Shown: positions 43,796 through 56,067, counted from the first letter of the stretch. The stretch: 64,000 nt of DNA from Adiantum capillus-veneris (GCA_014529385.2 CM043968.1:2860001-2924000), one strand, 5' to 3'. Translations and numbers: made by a program. The notes: a model not told the origin generated them from the letters alone.

Positions 43796-44400
43796 GGGGA
43801 GTCGTCGATCAAGGATCCACAATCTTCAGAACATGGTGAACTAGAAAGTACAGCAGCCTTGTTCACTCTTACCTCAGGACATACTAGTTTAAACCATGTA
43901 ATTTCAATGGCCGCCCTAGAGGTGGACTCGAGGACCTTTGTTACACCACCCCATTAGCCTGCCTTGCCAAGTCCCAGGCTTCCTACTTTGTTGCAAATCC
44001 CTCTCATATAGCTCTGCCCAGCAGGCATTGAGGGACAAATGCTCATGATTTTTTATTATCAAAGGAACGAGTGGCATCTGGCCAATTTTATAGGGCTGAC
44101 TCCTACATTTGCATGATAGCTTGGGGTAGGTTCCTTCGCAACTATTTTTGGTAAAACAGTAGGACTGCCTCCTGCATTAAAAGATGGGGACATTGAGGGC
44201 GATAGCATGGATCTAGATAAAGTTTTAGAAATGAGAGAGCTACTAGTAACGACTGAAGAGGGTGAGTCTTTTATATCTAAGATCTGGCAGTACGATGACA
44301 AAGGGCTGAAGGATGTATTGACAGATTTTGTTATGCAGATCACATGTCTATTCATATCCTCTAGCTTTTTCAGATTTTTTGGCCTATGTAAGAGAAAATA
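43796..44400 (+). other. Exon-like plus-strand stretches, unrecognised
   Basis: After a TTTGCAG acceptor-like site at 43789-43795 a frame reads GESSIKDPQSSEHGELESTA and continues to about 43960. A later frame near 44165-44330 reads GLPPALKDGDIEGDSMDLDK and EEGESFISKIWQYDDKGLKD. Codon content looks protein-like, but I recognise no family and stops intervene. Either a decayed gene or chance. Confidence 0.3.
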
Positions 44401-44439
44401 AGAACTTATAATGAAATCCAAAGTGGTGTTGTATTGTGA

Positions 44440-45906
44440 TTAGGTTAAAATGTGCAAAATGTAATCATTCTTGACCTCTTACTCCATTGCTCCGGCTCGG
44501 AAGCATCTTCAGAGTTTTGTTTAGACTGTATTCTTGGCCTTGTTACCAAACGTGGAGTTGGATTGTTTTTTAGAAAAGCCAAAAGAAGTAATTGGGATTG
44601 CCAAGTGAACACTATTGTCATCGGTAATTTCTCAAAGTCCATAAGTCCGTCCTCTGCAGCCTTGAATTCCAACTCTGAAAGCTTTTGACAATTATTGTCT
44701 TCAATCACAATCAAGAAGCTCAAAATCATCTCTCGAATATGGATGTTACCTTGTAGTCACTTTGAGCTGAGGTTGCTGAGCAAAGAAGATCCTTAAATCC
44801 CTTTCCTGTGTCCTGTTGAAATGCCAAATCATCAGCTATTTGATCATATACATGTCTGAGAATTCATTGTCCAATCGAGCCAGGACGTTATTGCAATAGA
44901 TTATGCATTCATAGAAGCATATACTGATACACTCTTCAACATTCATACTATATCAAAGAAACTGATTAGATTTGCTTTAAATCAGTTAAAACTGTGTGCT
45001 AACCAACACCATATTACTTTCAAAAATATTGTAAATTTTGTGAAAAAATCATCAGATACCTTGAAGGGAAAGGAATCCTGGTAGAAGTTCTCAATGGCGC
45101 AGAGAGTTTGGTAAAATTTCTGCAGCCTCTGTTTCACAAAATGAATATGTGGTAATGAAAAAGCAGAATTATTCTTTCAAAGGAAACCAAGGCACATGTA
45201 TTATGTGTAAAGCCATGCTGCATGAGACACTTGCCCTCTTGCAGCATAGACAAAACATGCTTGTATAATGCCAGAGCAACATAGTAGACGAATACCATAT
45301 GCCTCACTTGTATGTTACTGAAAGATGGGTTTCGATTTAAGCTTGAGAGGGTGAAAAGGAACCGAGGATATCTTTTTTGGGCAAAGATTATAGAGCGCTT
45401 CAGTTGTACTTGAAAGCACCCCAGAAAGAGTAAGGAGACTGCTTGACTAACAAGAGGGGTGATATTCCTTGTCTTTTTCGGCATCACTACAGTAGCCAAT
45501 GGCGTTCTATCAATGCTTATCCAAGCATTTGACAAGCCGTTGGACTTCCATCATGATCCGAGCTCACATGTTGGTAGGCAGCTGCCATAGGAGGATTGCT
45601 AGAGGGAATCTCCCAACAACCTAGCCCATAGATCACTCTTCATTAACAATAATCTTGGAATGCTCCTCTTCAGGAACCCTTACAATGCTCCAGTTTGGGA
45701 TGGCATTGGCAAAGTTATATATGTAATATGCAAGTAAGAAGCTTGACACGCACCTCATCAAGGTCAGCAAAGGTATCGCATGGACGAAGCTTCAACATTT
45801 CTCGAAGAACAGCTACTCTGTGATGGAGCTCTACAAGGACCACCAGACCTCTGACCCATCCGTAGCCGCCAAGCCTGACATTATCTAGATCTTCCGAATG
45901 TGACAT
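44440..45906 (-). pseudogene. Remnant of an unrecognised multi-exon gene
   Basis: Minus-strand exon-like pieces in the same orientation read, in order: LGGYGWVRGLVVLVELHHRV and LREMLKLRPCDTFADLDE (45906-45750), followed by a GT donor; RLQKFYQTLCAIENFYQDSF (about 45125-45060) followed by GTATCTG; and ECIIYCNNVLARLDNEFSDM then DQIADDLAFQQDTGKGFKDL (about 44940-44760) with an AAG/GTAACA donor. The last piece has a 2-bp frameshift near 44848. A further open frame at 44729-44445 may belong. I could not identify the protein. Consistent orientation and donor sites argue for a real gene that has decayed. Confidence 0.45.
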
Positions 45907-46170
45907 GCTCGGATCTCAAATAAGGGAATTTTCCAGCATACATCGTGAAGCACTCATAGGAAGCTCTCATAGGCACGGGTACCTGTAATGCAGTAGGTCC
46001 CAAAGTATTCTTTTAGCCTGTTCTCGCTTTTGATCACCATCTCTTGAAGAGCCAATTTTTTGCCTCAAGCCAGCTTCTTCTAATGCCTTGGATGGGGCAG
46101 AGAGATTGTTGAACAAGACAGTTTGAGCCTTCTCGGCTACAGATTTTAGAATAAAACTATGTGCGTGTGC

Positions 46171-46172
46171 CC

Positions 46173-46214
<42 letters not shown>
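46171..46214. repeat. (GT)n(GA)n compound microsatellite
   Basis: Alternating GT then GA dinucleotides, read directly. Confidence 0.95.
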
Positions 46215-46215
<1 letters not shown>

Positions 46216-46386
46216 GGCGGGGGCATAAGAAATGATGACCGAAAGCAATGCGGAAACCACGCCTGGAGCAATGCTGTACCCACTCTTCGTACTCTCACAT
46301 AAAAGCGTGCTTTTGTAAAATCTTCACCCCTAAAATCTACCCATCAGAAAAATAAATTCTATGCATGTCCTCCATATAAAAAGACA

Positions 46387-46405
46387 CCCCCCCCCCCCCC
46401 CCCCC
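46387..46405. repeat. Homopolymer run of 19 C
   Basis: Read directly from the sequence. The exact length is likely to be unreliable in any sequencing read. Confidence 0.9.
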
Positions 46406-47047
46406 GCAGTCACCGATAGACCGCACCGACCACCACCAGATGGTGTCTTGGCAGTAGGTAGGTAACTCCAAGATGATGGAAAAAGAGGGCCTCGCGATAC
46501 CAATTGTGAAAGACAGACAATATGCAAAAAGACATCAATTGGAAATTTTTCACACATCAATGCTCCACTATAAAGCTGATCAAGCCAAATTAGAGTACTA
46601 TTAGGGCTACAAAACTGGATAAATTTGTGGTCACTGATTTTTGCAGTTAAAATGCTATATGCAGGCTTGCACCAGGAGTTAAAAAGCCAATATGATATAA
46701 CTCTTTGGACTTCATTAAAGTTTGAGAGCATCTTTTTGTGCCTCATGCAGGTCCTTGAAGATCACACACAAATTTACATCTTTGCAATTGATAGCGAGGA
46801 ATTTGTCAATTTCCAATGGTCACCATTGACGTGCCTTCCGCATCAACAGTTACTAAGAAAGAGTGCACTCCCAATCCTTGTCATTTTGAAGGTTCGCAAT
46901 CAAAAATCATGTGGACTTTCAAGCGAAAGCCAGGGCAACCTTGACAACTCTTTCTACCATAGAACTACTTTATGAACCAATTAGCTTTAAGCTCTTCAAT
47001 GTACTTGTTCCACTTCATTGCTTGCTATATGTTGACAACATTACCCA

Positions 47048-47117
47048 CCATAGCCGCTGACATGCTATAGGCTCCAAATAGTGCGCGCCATAGCCGCTGA
47101 CATGCTATAGGCTCCAA
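47048..47117. repeat. 30-bp direct repeat with 40-bp period
   Basis: CCATAGCCGCTGACATGCTA plus the following TAGGCTCCAA occurs at 47048-47077 and exactly again at 47088-47117. Confidence 0.95.
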
Positions 47118-47354
47118 TGTGACAACAATACTCCCCAGCATGGAGCCCTAAGAGATCATGGCCCGTAAGGGTACTCAACAGGCAATCACTATTGCCATAA
47201 CCTCAACAGGAATGGCATGCGTAGGCAGTCTGATTGGGTGGGAAGGTATCTTCCACAATTAGAGTTTGCCTATAATAGTGGCAAGCATTCTGCTACTGGT
47301 AATTGGATTAAGCCCGATCAGTTTTGGCGATGACAAATTATTGCAAGCGCCGTC

Positions 47355-48412
47355 TCAGTCCAAGCATGTTGCATTTGTGGCATCTCCCTCATCTACCACT
47401 TTATCAGACTCCATGCTTGAACCCTGCATTTGTACCATTCCCCTCACCTGAACTTCGGGACCTCCTTGGCTGACGCTTCCCATAACCAGGAACAAAAGAG
47501 ACAAAATATTTTCCTGTAGCTCTTTCCTCTTTCCTCCAAAGAAATCAAAGGACTTCCTCTCCTCTGCCAAGGCTTGCACATCTCTAGGCCTATTCGCCTC
47601 CTGCAAGACTTTTTTGAGAACTTTGTACATGTCCTGCGTAGGCTCTATGCCAGCTTCTTTCATATCATCATGAATTTGCAGAGCCATAGAATTGTCTTCT
47701 TCTCGATCATAAGCTGCAAGAATAGCTTGGTATTCATCAAGGCTGGACCGTCTTCCAGACGAGTGCGTGTTACAGAAAAAGGTGTATGCTTCCTCAAGCT
47801 TGTTAACCGCTGCAAGACATGTTATATTTGGGCCCGTGCATTACTGTTGAGATAAAAACCCTTTTCCTCAGCCTCTTTCAGAAGCGCCTTTAATCTATCT
47901 ACTTGATGGTTTTTTGCACATCCCTCCATGGCTAGTGAGTATGATATACAATTAGGCTCCAACCCAACTTCTGTTTCCTTCCCCAACGCCAACATAGGAT
48001 CGCATTACTCGATTGAACATAGGGAATGTGAGCTTCATACCTTCATAATGCTTATTCACTAAGGAGGCTTTCTTTGCCAGACTTAACTTACACTTAAAAA
48101 TATGCTCCACCAACAGTCCACAACTATAGCTATCATGCTTGTATCCCACCTTGTTCTTAAGCCAATGAAAAAAGGGCCACAATATATCTACATTCTTGAC
48201 CCGCTTCAAGATCCCCATGACAAGATAGTGCTCCCAATGTACGTTTGCTTGCTCGAGCATTTCTTTGACTTTAGAGTCCATTCAGACAAAGTACACTCAT
48301 AATTGCCCATGTCTTCGTCATCTAATGACTCGATTAGCTCATTGTCACTTGAAGAAGAAACTGATGAAATATGCAAGACTGCAGCGGCCTCGGACTTACC
48401 TGCCACTTGCAA
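47355..48412 (-). pseudogene. P-type PPR gene, broken
   Basis: The minus strand reads from an acidic N-terminal part (SSSDNELIESLDDEDMGNYE, 48380-48300). A 1-nt shift near 48280 leads to VKEMLEQANVHWEHYLVMGI, then WPFFHWLKNKVGYKHDSYSC, which is a PPR helix pair, and GMKLTFPMFNRVMRSYVGVG. After further frame breaks near 47950-47750 it resumes with LDEYQAILAAYDREED and ends MALQIHDDMKEAGIEPTQDM plus a tail to 47355. The class is P-type because repeats are 35 residues long with no E or DYW tail. It would act in organelle RNA metabolism if intact. At least two frameshifts and several stops make it a pseudogene. Confidence 0.75.
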
Positions 48413-48826
48413 AGCTTCTATTCTGGCATGAGTTGCTTTGTGGGCCGATGAAAGTGCTCCTTCATTTCCTAATACAATTGATACAATTCGACATGCTTAA
48501 TGAACCACCAGCAAAATAACTGCATCATCAGAGAGCCTGTCTTGGGGCTTGTCTGGGTGCCCAAGAAGTACTCGCTCAATGCGGTGAAAAGAAGGTTGCC
48601 ACACTGATAAAGTCGAAGTCCTGAAGCTCATCCCAGCAATGGCCAAGATCCAACTCTTCAATATTAGAGAAATGCTGCAAAAGGCAATGAAGCAGAGTCC
48701 AACACCTGATGGAAACCCTCTATGACTTGAACATTGTGGCCTCATATCATAATTTGCAAACTAATGAAGCCAAGAGATGGTCTTGCACTGTGGCGAGATG
48801 CATTATCTGCTTGGATAAGGTACCAT
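48413..48826. other. 5' flank of the P-type PPR relic; no separate gene
   Basis: The minus-strand open frame at 48745-48497 could be a decayed upstream part of the PPR gene, but no motif is visible. Confidence 0.35.
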
Positions 48827-48860
48827 CACAAGGAACTTTGGACGTGTTACCATATAGCAA
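48827..48860 (+). repeat. Left terminal inverted repeat
   Basis: Begins CACAAGGAACTTTGGAC and continues TTACCATATAGCAA after three unmatched bases. It pairs with 56068-56101. Confidence 0.88.
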
Positions 48861-49330
48861 CACCCATTGCGTTTTGTGTACTTTCTAGATAGAACTAGAA
48901 ACTTTAGAGCTTTTTTCTATATGGATCTAGCAAAATTATTATTTTATAGAATTTCCTATATGGTGAGTTGTAGTTTGCTACATGGAACTAGCAAATTCAA
49001 AGTGCCTCTAGATTTTCTAAATGGTAAGTATGTGGAGTTGCTAGATCCAAGTAGGAAATTCCAATTTTTTAATATGGTAAGTTAGTAATTGCTAGATGAA
49101 ACTAGCAATTTATAAGCTCCGTTGGGTTTCCTATATAGTAAGTTTGTAGAGTTGCTAGCTACAAAGAGCAAAATTCTGAGTTTCTATATGGTAAGTTAAG
49201 AATTGCTCGATGGGACAAGCAATCTCAAGGTGCCTCTAGAGTTTTGTTATAGTAGCTATGTGGTTACTAGTTAGAGCCAGCAAATCCTAGGTCCAACACA
49301 ATTACTGAATAGCAAGTATACAAGTTCACA
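48861..49330. repeat. Left subterminal repeats
   Basis: Repeated words TTGCTAGAT, (A/G)AACTAGCAA, TATATGGTAAGTT and AAAGTGCCTCTAG recur at irregular spacing of about 60-130 bp. In CACTA elements, repeated subterminal sites bind an element-encoded protein; the same role is inferred here. The words also appear in the right end. Confidence 0.7.
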
Positions 49331-50270
49331 CTTAGAACATGGTAACTATCTACTGCTAAGCATTTACAATGAGAATCTAAGATTAGAATTGGTTTCCTAT
49401 ACGTTTCTTCTGATAGTCTGTTTCTTAACAAAAGCACAACATTTTGTACATTTTATCATGTAGGAAATTATATTCTTTCTCATTGTATTTGATAGAGTGC
49501 TTAACATCATGAGCTTCTAGTGAACATGCACAAATATCTAGTTAGGTGAAGTTACAGAAAGGGGAAAGATAGGCCCTTTAGGCATGTTTAGAGTAGTGTA
49601 TTAAGGCAACTCAAATGTGGCTTGATAGTGTATGGCTCCATGTCTTGAAACTCTGGCTTAATGTACTGTAGAAAGCAAGTCAAGTGCAATGAGCGGGTTA
49701 TGAAGCTTTAAGGCATCCATCTGCATGTGTTGTGATGCAAGGTTGCTTGCAAGCCATAATTTACATTACACTTGCCATATAGTCGAAATCGTTCATGATA
49801 TTGCAAGCACTTTTTAACTATTTTTGGACTAGGCTCTAACACAAGCAATTCTAACTGCTTTATTTTTGCAGAGTTAATTCAACTTTTGACAGCAGCTTTT
49901 ATCTTCTTTTGTGTTTATTTGTGTTACACTGTATTGCCTTTGCAGGACCAAGGTGTTGATAGAGGGATTGAGCTCTAGAATAAAATATAACAACTTGTCA
50001 TGCCTTCGGCCTTAGCTCTACATGCCATCACCCTCAACATAGTCGCATGTGCCATATTATGCTACAAGAAATATTAGCACTCTTTGAACAACACCGCTTG
50101 GTTGAAGCTACTTGCCAAAGTTTGGCAAGTATAATAATGAGCTCAAGGCCAACTTCTTCTTCTTTGAGTCTTGCATAAACTTCATTCAAGCCTAAGTAAT
50201 AGCATGAGTGATTGTCAACAAAAAAACCCTTTTGGTTTCAAGTTTTACACTATTTTCAAATTTCTAGCAA
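49331..50270. other. Transposon 5' region; no supported exon
   Basis: No clear coding sequence. A TTTCTAG acceptor-like site at about 50266 directly precedes the transposase frame, so an upstream exon or untranslated leader may lie here. Confidence 0.45.
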
Positions 50271-52637
50271 TTGTCCATGCAACCTTCTTTTGATGGACTA
50301 GCTTTGTTGCCTGTTTCAATGCTTCACTATATTACAAACTCCACCATAGTACTCTTTCCACACAAGCTAGAGCTCAATGATGTAGCTTTTCTTGAACCAA
50401 ATATTCTAGCTATTCCAATCAACTACCTCGATCTAAATGGTGTGGAGGTGTTGTATGACTATCCCATAGAGAAGATCTTTGGTGCCAATCAACAAGGTCT
50501 TTCAAAGCTATGTACGCTACGCGCTATGGTCATGATGGTTACAGGCGACCATCCGGCACAGTGCAAAATAGGCCTCTTCAAGAATGGAGGACAAGAGTTT
50601 TGCAGGCGTGATAAACCTCAAGCAACTCTAGTACGACCTGGTATAGGATCAAAAGAGGGGCGATACGTCTATAATGAAAATCGCCGACAAGCTAGATATC
50701 CACCTTCAAAGAGGACCATTGAGGAGATGACAAAAGCTCTTGATGAGGCTAAACGATGTTGCACAGACAAAGAAAAGAAAGCATCATGGAAAGAAGCTGG
50801 TCTCTCAGGAGAGTCCATACTCTAGAGATTATATGATCTATATGGATTTGATCTCTCTCTAGATTTAGTCTATGACCCAATGCATATCTTATCATTGAAT
50901 GTATTCAAGAAATATATCTCACATTTATTTGAAAGTGTTGAGGCTCCTTTGAAGAAAGAAATCGATGTTGCTGTGTGAGTTGTTAAAAAGGCAGCACCTA
51001 CCTCCATTCGATATGGACGTTGGCCTAACTCCCCAAGCATCTACTTTGCAAGCTTCAAGGCAAAGGAGAACCAAAAGTTCATCCAGTGGTGTCTACCATA
51101 TGTTTTGAGAGTTGTTAGTGGCATTCCTCCTGAAATGCATGTTTTGGGATTTTTGCTGATTGACATTGCACACAGCTTCTACAACCATAGTAGAGATCAT
51201 GGATGGTCTATGAAAGACATAGAAGTTGTGAAGACATTGCTACAATCATGGAGAGTTCAAAATGAAGAAATCTTTGGTGCGAACTCATCACCTCTAGAAC
51301 ATGTAGCTGGTATGTATATCTTGATTAGTTAACAATAAGTTTGATATATTTGTTCAGGAGAATAATATCTTGATAACTTGTTTATAGGTAATGGTGAGAT
51401 GCTTGATGATGTCTTGCGCCATGGGTTGCATGACCGCTTTTGGTGTTACATATTTGAGCGTCTTGTAAAGGCATACAGCCCCATCAAAACAAATAACATG
51501 GAGGATGAAGCTTCATTTGCAAAGTTCTATTTGAGAAGGTTCTTCACAAGAGCTTTTCAGGCTATCCGTGGTGATAGTGACAATCTCTTACCTTCTGAAA
51601 GGTTTTTGAAGGACCTACATTGTGCATTGATTCTTTCTCAAAGCAGCTCGCTATTAGCAGATGCTCCATCACATGATTGCTCTCCGTCACATATAGATGG
51701 GCTATTGGTTGTGTCTTCAATTGAAAAGGCTAAATCTATGTGGAGTGATCTATTAAAATATGGAAGCAATTCACCATGCACTAGAAATCTTCTTCTTAAG
51801 GGGATTGCAATATCAAAGAAGAGATGCACTTATAGAGATCCTACTAGTGAAGAGAAAACTTATCTAAAGAAGTTTTGGAACATTCCAGAGCAGTACTTCC
51901 AATGTTTGGAAGTAAAGACATACCAAAAGGTCCTCTTTAAAGGGGATATATTTAATGTGGGCGCCAATGTCATAGTGAAGGTGGATACCGATGATGCAAC
52001 GATGGAACACAGAGGTCACTGGAAGGCTTGTATAACATCCTTGTTCTCAACACAGTTTGATGGAAAGTGTATGCTTTTCTTTGGTGGACGGTATTACAAG
52101 CAATGCATTGTGAGAAACGGGGACTCAGAACAATTGTTAATGGATCCAGTTACTCAAATGAGTGTGCTTGAGAAGGCCCCTTTGCCTTTCACATGGGATT
52201 GTGTTCGGCCCATCTACTCTATACTTCACAAATTTATTCCATTGCCAATACCAAGGAGGCAGAGGCTCATTGCTTATGAGGTGAAGGATTTGAGGCAGCG
52301 TGATAGCTTGTTAATGGACGGAGGTTGTGGAAATGTTCCATTATGGGTGGAGGTCCATGATATAGTTCAAGTGTGCTTGAATAGCGAGAATGCAATACAG
52401 ATTCAACATGCTGTTGTTAGAGAGACTGATTACGAAAGGAAAAGGGCAAAGCTTGCTTTATTGGAGCATGATGCATATCAACAAAACACTTATAAAGTTT
52501 GCAGAGAGGAGCATCAATGGAGAAGTTGGGATACATGTTCCATTCAAATTAAAGATTGGACAGTCACAAAACAAAAAAAGGTTATAAAGCCTGGACAGGC
52601 GGCTAGATGGATACCTATTGTTTGGCATTCTCCATAG
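50271..52637 (+). pseudogene. TNP2-like transposase of the CMC element
   Basis: One frame runs from ATG 50271 to 52637, about 762 codons after removing a 78-bp GT-AG intron (51310-51387). It has in-frame stops at 50823-50825 (TAG) and 50976-50978 (TGA). Motifs in order: PSFDGLALLP (candidate first catalytic Asp); TGDHPAQCKIGLFKNGG, the D-x-P-A..K..G motif of TNP2-type DDE transposases; LVYDPMHILSLNVFKKYISH; YVLRVVSGIPPEMH; and FWCYIFERLVKAYSPIKTNN, the W-C-x-x-F-E-R block near the C-terminal domain of this family. The remaining 280 residues have no recognised motif. The upstream start is not certain. With only two nonsense changes in nearly 2.3 kb, the copy died recently or is misread. Confidence 0.82.
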
Positions 52638-52669
52638 ACATATAATTGTGGTAGCCCCTTTTATTCAAT

Positions 52670-53190
52670 CACTGCTAGTAATCTTGTGGAAATATTTTAG
52701 AAAGACTATTGCTTCATGGATGACAATTGTTGTATTCATTGTTATGGTGTTCTTTACATATCTTTTGTATAACTTCACTCATATGGTATGCAAGCATGGC
52801 TAGTACATTTGTGGAAGTAGTTTAGAATGCTAGTATACTTGTGGAAGTAGTTTAGAATGACTATAATTTCATGGATGACAATTTTTGTATTCATTGTTAT
52901 GCAAGTAGTATACCTATGGAAGTAGTTTAGAATGACTATTGCTTTATGTATGACAATTGCTAACTTCATTGTTATGATGTTCTTTGCATATCTTTCTTAG
53001 AACCTCATCATAGAGTATGCTAGAACTTCTGGGAGACCTGCTTTATGGATGGAGATTATTGTACTTATTGTTAGTATGCAAGCATGGCTAGTATACTTGT
53101 AGAAGTAGTTTAAAATGCATATTATTTTATACATGACAATTGTTGTATTCATTGTCACAGTTTTCTTTACATGTCTTTCTAAAACATTAC
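52670..53190. repeat. Complex tandem repeats between the two transposon genes
   Basis: TATAC(A)TTGTGGAAGTAGTTTAGAATG-type words recur at about 52805, 52832, 52910 and 53092. ATGACAATTGTTGTATTCATTGTTATG with TTCTTTACATATCTTT recurs at about 52718, 52876, 52950 and 53134. The units are mixed and diverged. The block separates the transposase stop from the second gene and has no ORF. Confidence 0.75.
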
Positions 53191-53291
53191 TCATAAAGTA
53201 ATGACAAGTGTGTGTATAATTTTTGAAATAAACTTTGTTACTTAAATGTCTTGCTGCTCATGTGTGTGTTCAATGCTTTGTCTTTTCAGAT

Positions 53292-54335
53292 ATGAGTTAT
53301 CCACAGTCCTTTGTGGAGCAACTACTGTCTTTCTCTAATGAAGAGGCCCTCAAATTTTTAGATTCTTGGAGGGCCAGTCATCTTGGAAATAAGAGAGTTG
53401 TTTCTTCTCCATCTAGCATCTCTATAGGTGTTGACACTACTAGCAACGAGAAATATGACCCAATCATATATGAGCAGGTGTTTAGGCCTCCACCTCCTAA
53501 GCTTAGAGAACCCAATAAACTCTATGGTAGGGATTTCCTCTTAAAAGAGGGTAATAACCAACATAAAGTTCTTTATTCAAACTATGGGTTTGTTAGAGGA
53601 TGGTTTGGCAAACACAAGCCATTTGGAGACCTTAGAAATAATATGGAGAGAAAGAATACCGTGATGGATGTAATAAGAAAAAATAAAGGTGAGCTTAAGC
53701 CTGTAATAGTAGCTGGACAAAATTATCATTGGAAAGAAGAGGACGTTTATACATGGGCCATCAAGTCTCTTGCGGCAAAACGAAAATGGAGAAAAAAGAA
53801 ACCAAACAACGAATTATCTTCTAGCACCCCAATGGTATGTGTCATTTTGTAGGATTTTCTCTAAGTAATGAACTTCTATTATGTCAAAGTATAATCAAAA
53901 TGTTTTCATGAGATTAGATAAAAAAAGAAAAAGATGATGATGATGATAACCAAGAATTTCATGAGAATGATGGAGGAGAAAGTGAACTACAAGGAGAAAG
54001 TGAGCTAGGAGAATATGGTTTACTCACAAAACTTGTGAGTAATCCTCTAAGGTATTTGAAAACTAATGATGAAGAAAGTAATGCTTTTGTTGTTATTGAA
54101 TAGCTAAAGGATGCTTGTGCACAAGAAACCACTTGTATATCTATTGAAGAAGAAGAGGAGCAACCACAAGCTACTCATGTAGGCACTTCTATCTCAAAAT
54201 AGCAATAATGTATGACCTATCATGATAAAATTTGTTATTATGTGTTTAGAGAGAGACGGAAGCATACATTCCTAAGATGCCATGGGAAAATCATGATTTA
54301 CAAAGTGATGCTTATGAGGTATGTGTGGTTTACTC

Positions 54336-54390
<55 letters not shown>

Positions 54391-54395
54391 GCGTG

Positions 54396-54451
<56 letters not shown>

Positions 54452-55504
54452 GATATCAATTGAACTAATTGAGGTAAATTTAGCTAGTTTTGTGTGCATG
54501 TGTGTATGTGTGTGTGAGATATCCAAATTCAATTGCTTAATGCGCCGGCATATAGAAACTACATGCAAGATGAAGAGTTTGTCCAATGCTATCAAGAAAA
54601 GGATATGGAAGTAAACAATGAATTAGATGAGTGTGAAGACCATATCACAAAACTGGTACAATTCTAATTCATGTATTTTTTTTTCACTCTAAAACTTTTT
54701 GTTGATTGCACTCTTTTCTTGAATAATTTGTGAAGGAAAAAATCAATGGAAGGACACAAATTATAAGTGGTATAAACCAAGAACAAAAAAGAAAAAGCAC
54801 ACGAAAGCGCAAGGTACTATTTACAGATGCTTCACATGGAATATTTATTTAATGAAATACTTACCCTACTTAATTTTAATGTTATAAAAAAGCCATGTTT
54901 TCCCACTTCTATAGGCTACTTCTAAGATTGAAGAGCTACTAAAGGAGAAAGATCAAGCTTCAAAGTTTTTGAAGCTTAAAAAGAAAAAGGTTTTTTTCTT
55001 CACAAGAATAAGATTCTTTAAATATTTTTGCATGTGGCTACAAAATAAAAGAGTGGACTTTAATTGTTTTAGGAGCAGAAGTCTGATGGGGGATGTTCAA
55101 TGAATCAAAATCAATGTGTGTTGGAATTTCAGGTATGCAATAAAAGCTAAAAACATTGCCTTACTTATGTTCACAAAAATAATACGTCACTTTTTAAACC
55201 ATGTTATTTTGTTATGACAATTATGTAGGCATGAAATTTGTCCAGGGATGACAAAGAAACTATATTAATGAAGTGGCTAAAACTCAAGAAAGTACAAGAC
55301 TTGTACCACTTGATCAAGCCAACGTATTTTGCTATGCAGAAATCGAATAGTTTCCTCAAGAAGAGAGCAAATGAGGATACTAATAAATCCACTATGTGTG
55401 AAGATTTAGTTACATGGCTTTTGTTAGAAGGCCTGATAATTTTTTATTTTGATAAAGTTGGCTCTTTATCCATGAAGGATATCATTGTAACAAATGACAA
55501 GTAG
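53292..55504 (+). pseudogene. Second spliced gene of the CMC element
   Basis: The first coding exon starts at ATG 53292, directly after a CTTTTCAG site, and runs 181 codons to a GT donor at 53835. It contains MSYPQSFVEQLLSFSNEEAL and a strongly basic end (SLAAKRKWRKKKPNNE). Exon 2 begins at 53918 in frame with an acidic run (KDDDDDNQEFHENDGGESEL) and has a TAG at 54101-54103. Further small exons, each with GT/AG edges, are suggested near 54250-54318, 54535-54655, 54737-54812, 54915-54989, 55074-55131 and 55229-55504; they include the coiled-coil stretch ATSKIEELLKEKDQASKFLK. The last exon ends at TAG 55504. Domain identity is unknown. By position and charge it could be the DNA-binding partner protein of the transposase. 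Confidence 0.6.
54334..54450. repeat. (CT)n(CA)n microsatellite inside an intron
   Basis: A CT run followed by two CA runs separated by a short GCGTGTGCGCG spacer. Open frames in all directions through it are artefacts of dinucleotide periodicity. Confidence 0.95.
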
Positions 55505-55639
55505 TTTTATAATCCAACCACATGATTTAAGAACTGTAGCATGTAACACACGTTATGTAAGCTTTCATTTGTTATACTCATAGATATCTTTATGAATTAA
55601 GCCTACTTTAGTCTCCTAATGTTGAAGTAATCTCTCCTA

Positions 55640-56067
55640 AATTGTTTGCTCGTGGGAAAATTTTTAGATTTATTACTATTTTGTGTCTACACGTTCCTTA
55701 ATAAATTATTAGGTGAACTACTAGGTTGTTTATAGAAAAGTTACTAGATGAACTACTAGTTTGCAAGCAATTGTCCTTATATATATTACTAGATGACTTG
55801 CTAGGTCGTAAGCAAAAATTGCTAGTCGACTTACTGGTTTGAAAACACCGATATGTAAGGTCAAACTAGTAATTGAGTCAACTCCTACATTGAACTAGTG
55901 ATCTTTTTACCATATTGAGACTTGAATTGCCATATGGCTATTCAACTCTCCATATAGTAACAAAATTACTATATGTAGCATTTAGGAGTTCTCTCTTTTT
56001 TACTAGTTTGCACTCTTACTAGATGTGTGTATTGAAACTAGTGAATCATCTAGCAATCATATATTTT
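55640..56067. repeat. Right subterminal repeats
   Basis: TTACTAGATGAACTACTAG, TTGCTAG, AAACTAGTAA and GAACTAGTGA recur. They are variants of the words in the left end, in keeping with paired subterminal arrays. Confidence 0.7.

Larger units (their letters stand above)
45910..47354. other. No recognisable gene; simple repeats
   Basis: Contains a (GT)n(GA)n tract at 46171-46214, a run of 19 C at 46387-46405 and a short direct repeat at 47048-47117. Frames 46330-46746 (minus) and 46625-46975 (plus) have no motif; the former crosses the homopolymer. Confidence 0.55.

Noticed and set aside
46330-46746. 138-codon minus-strand frame with a Gly run
   Set aside because: The Gly run is the 19-C homopolymer; no family resemblance on either side.
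54212-54614. Several overlapping open frames on both strands rich in His-Thr or Cys-Val
   Set aside because: They are translations of (CT)n(CA)n repeats inside an intron of the second transposon gene.
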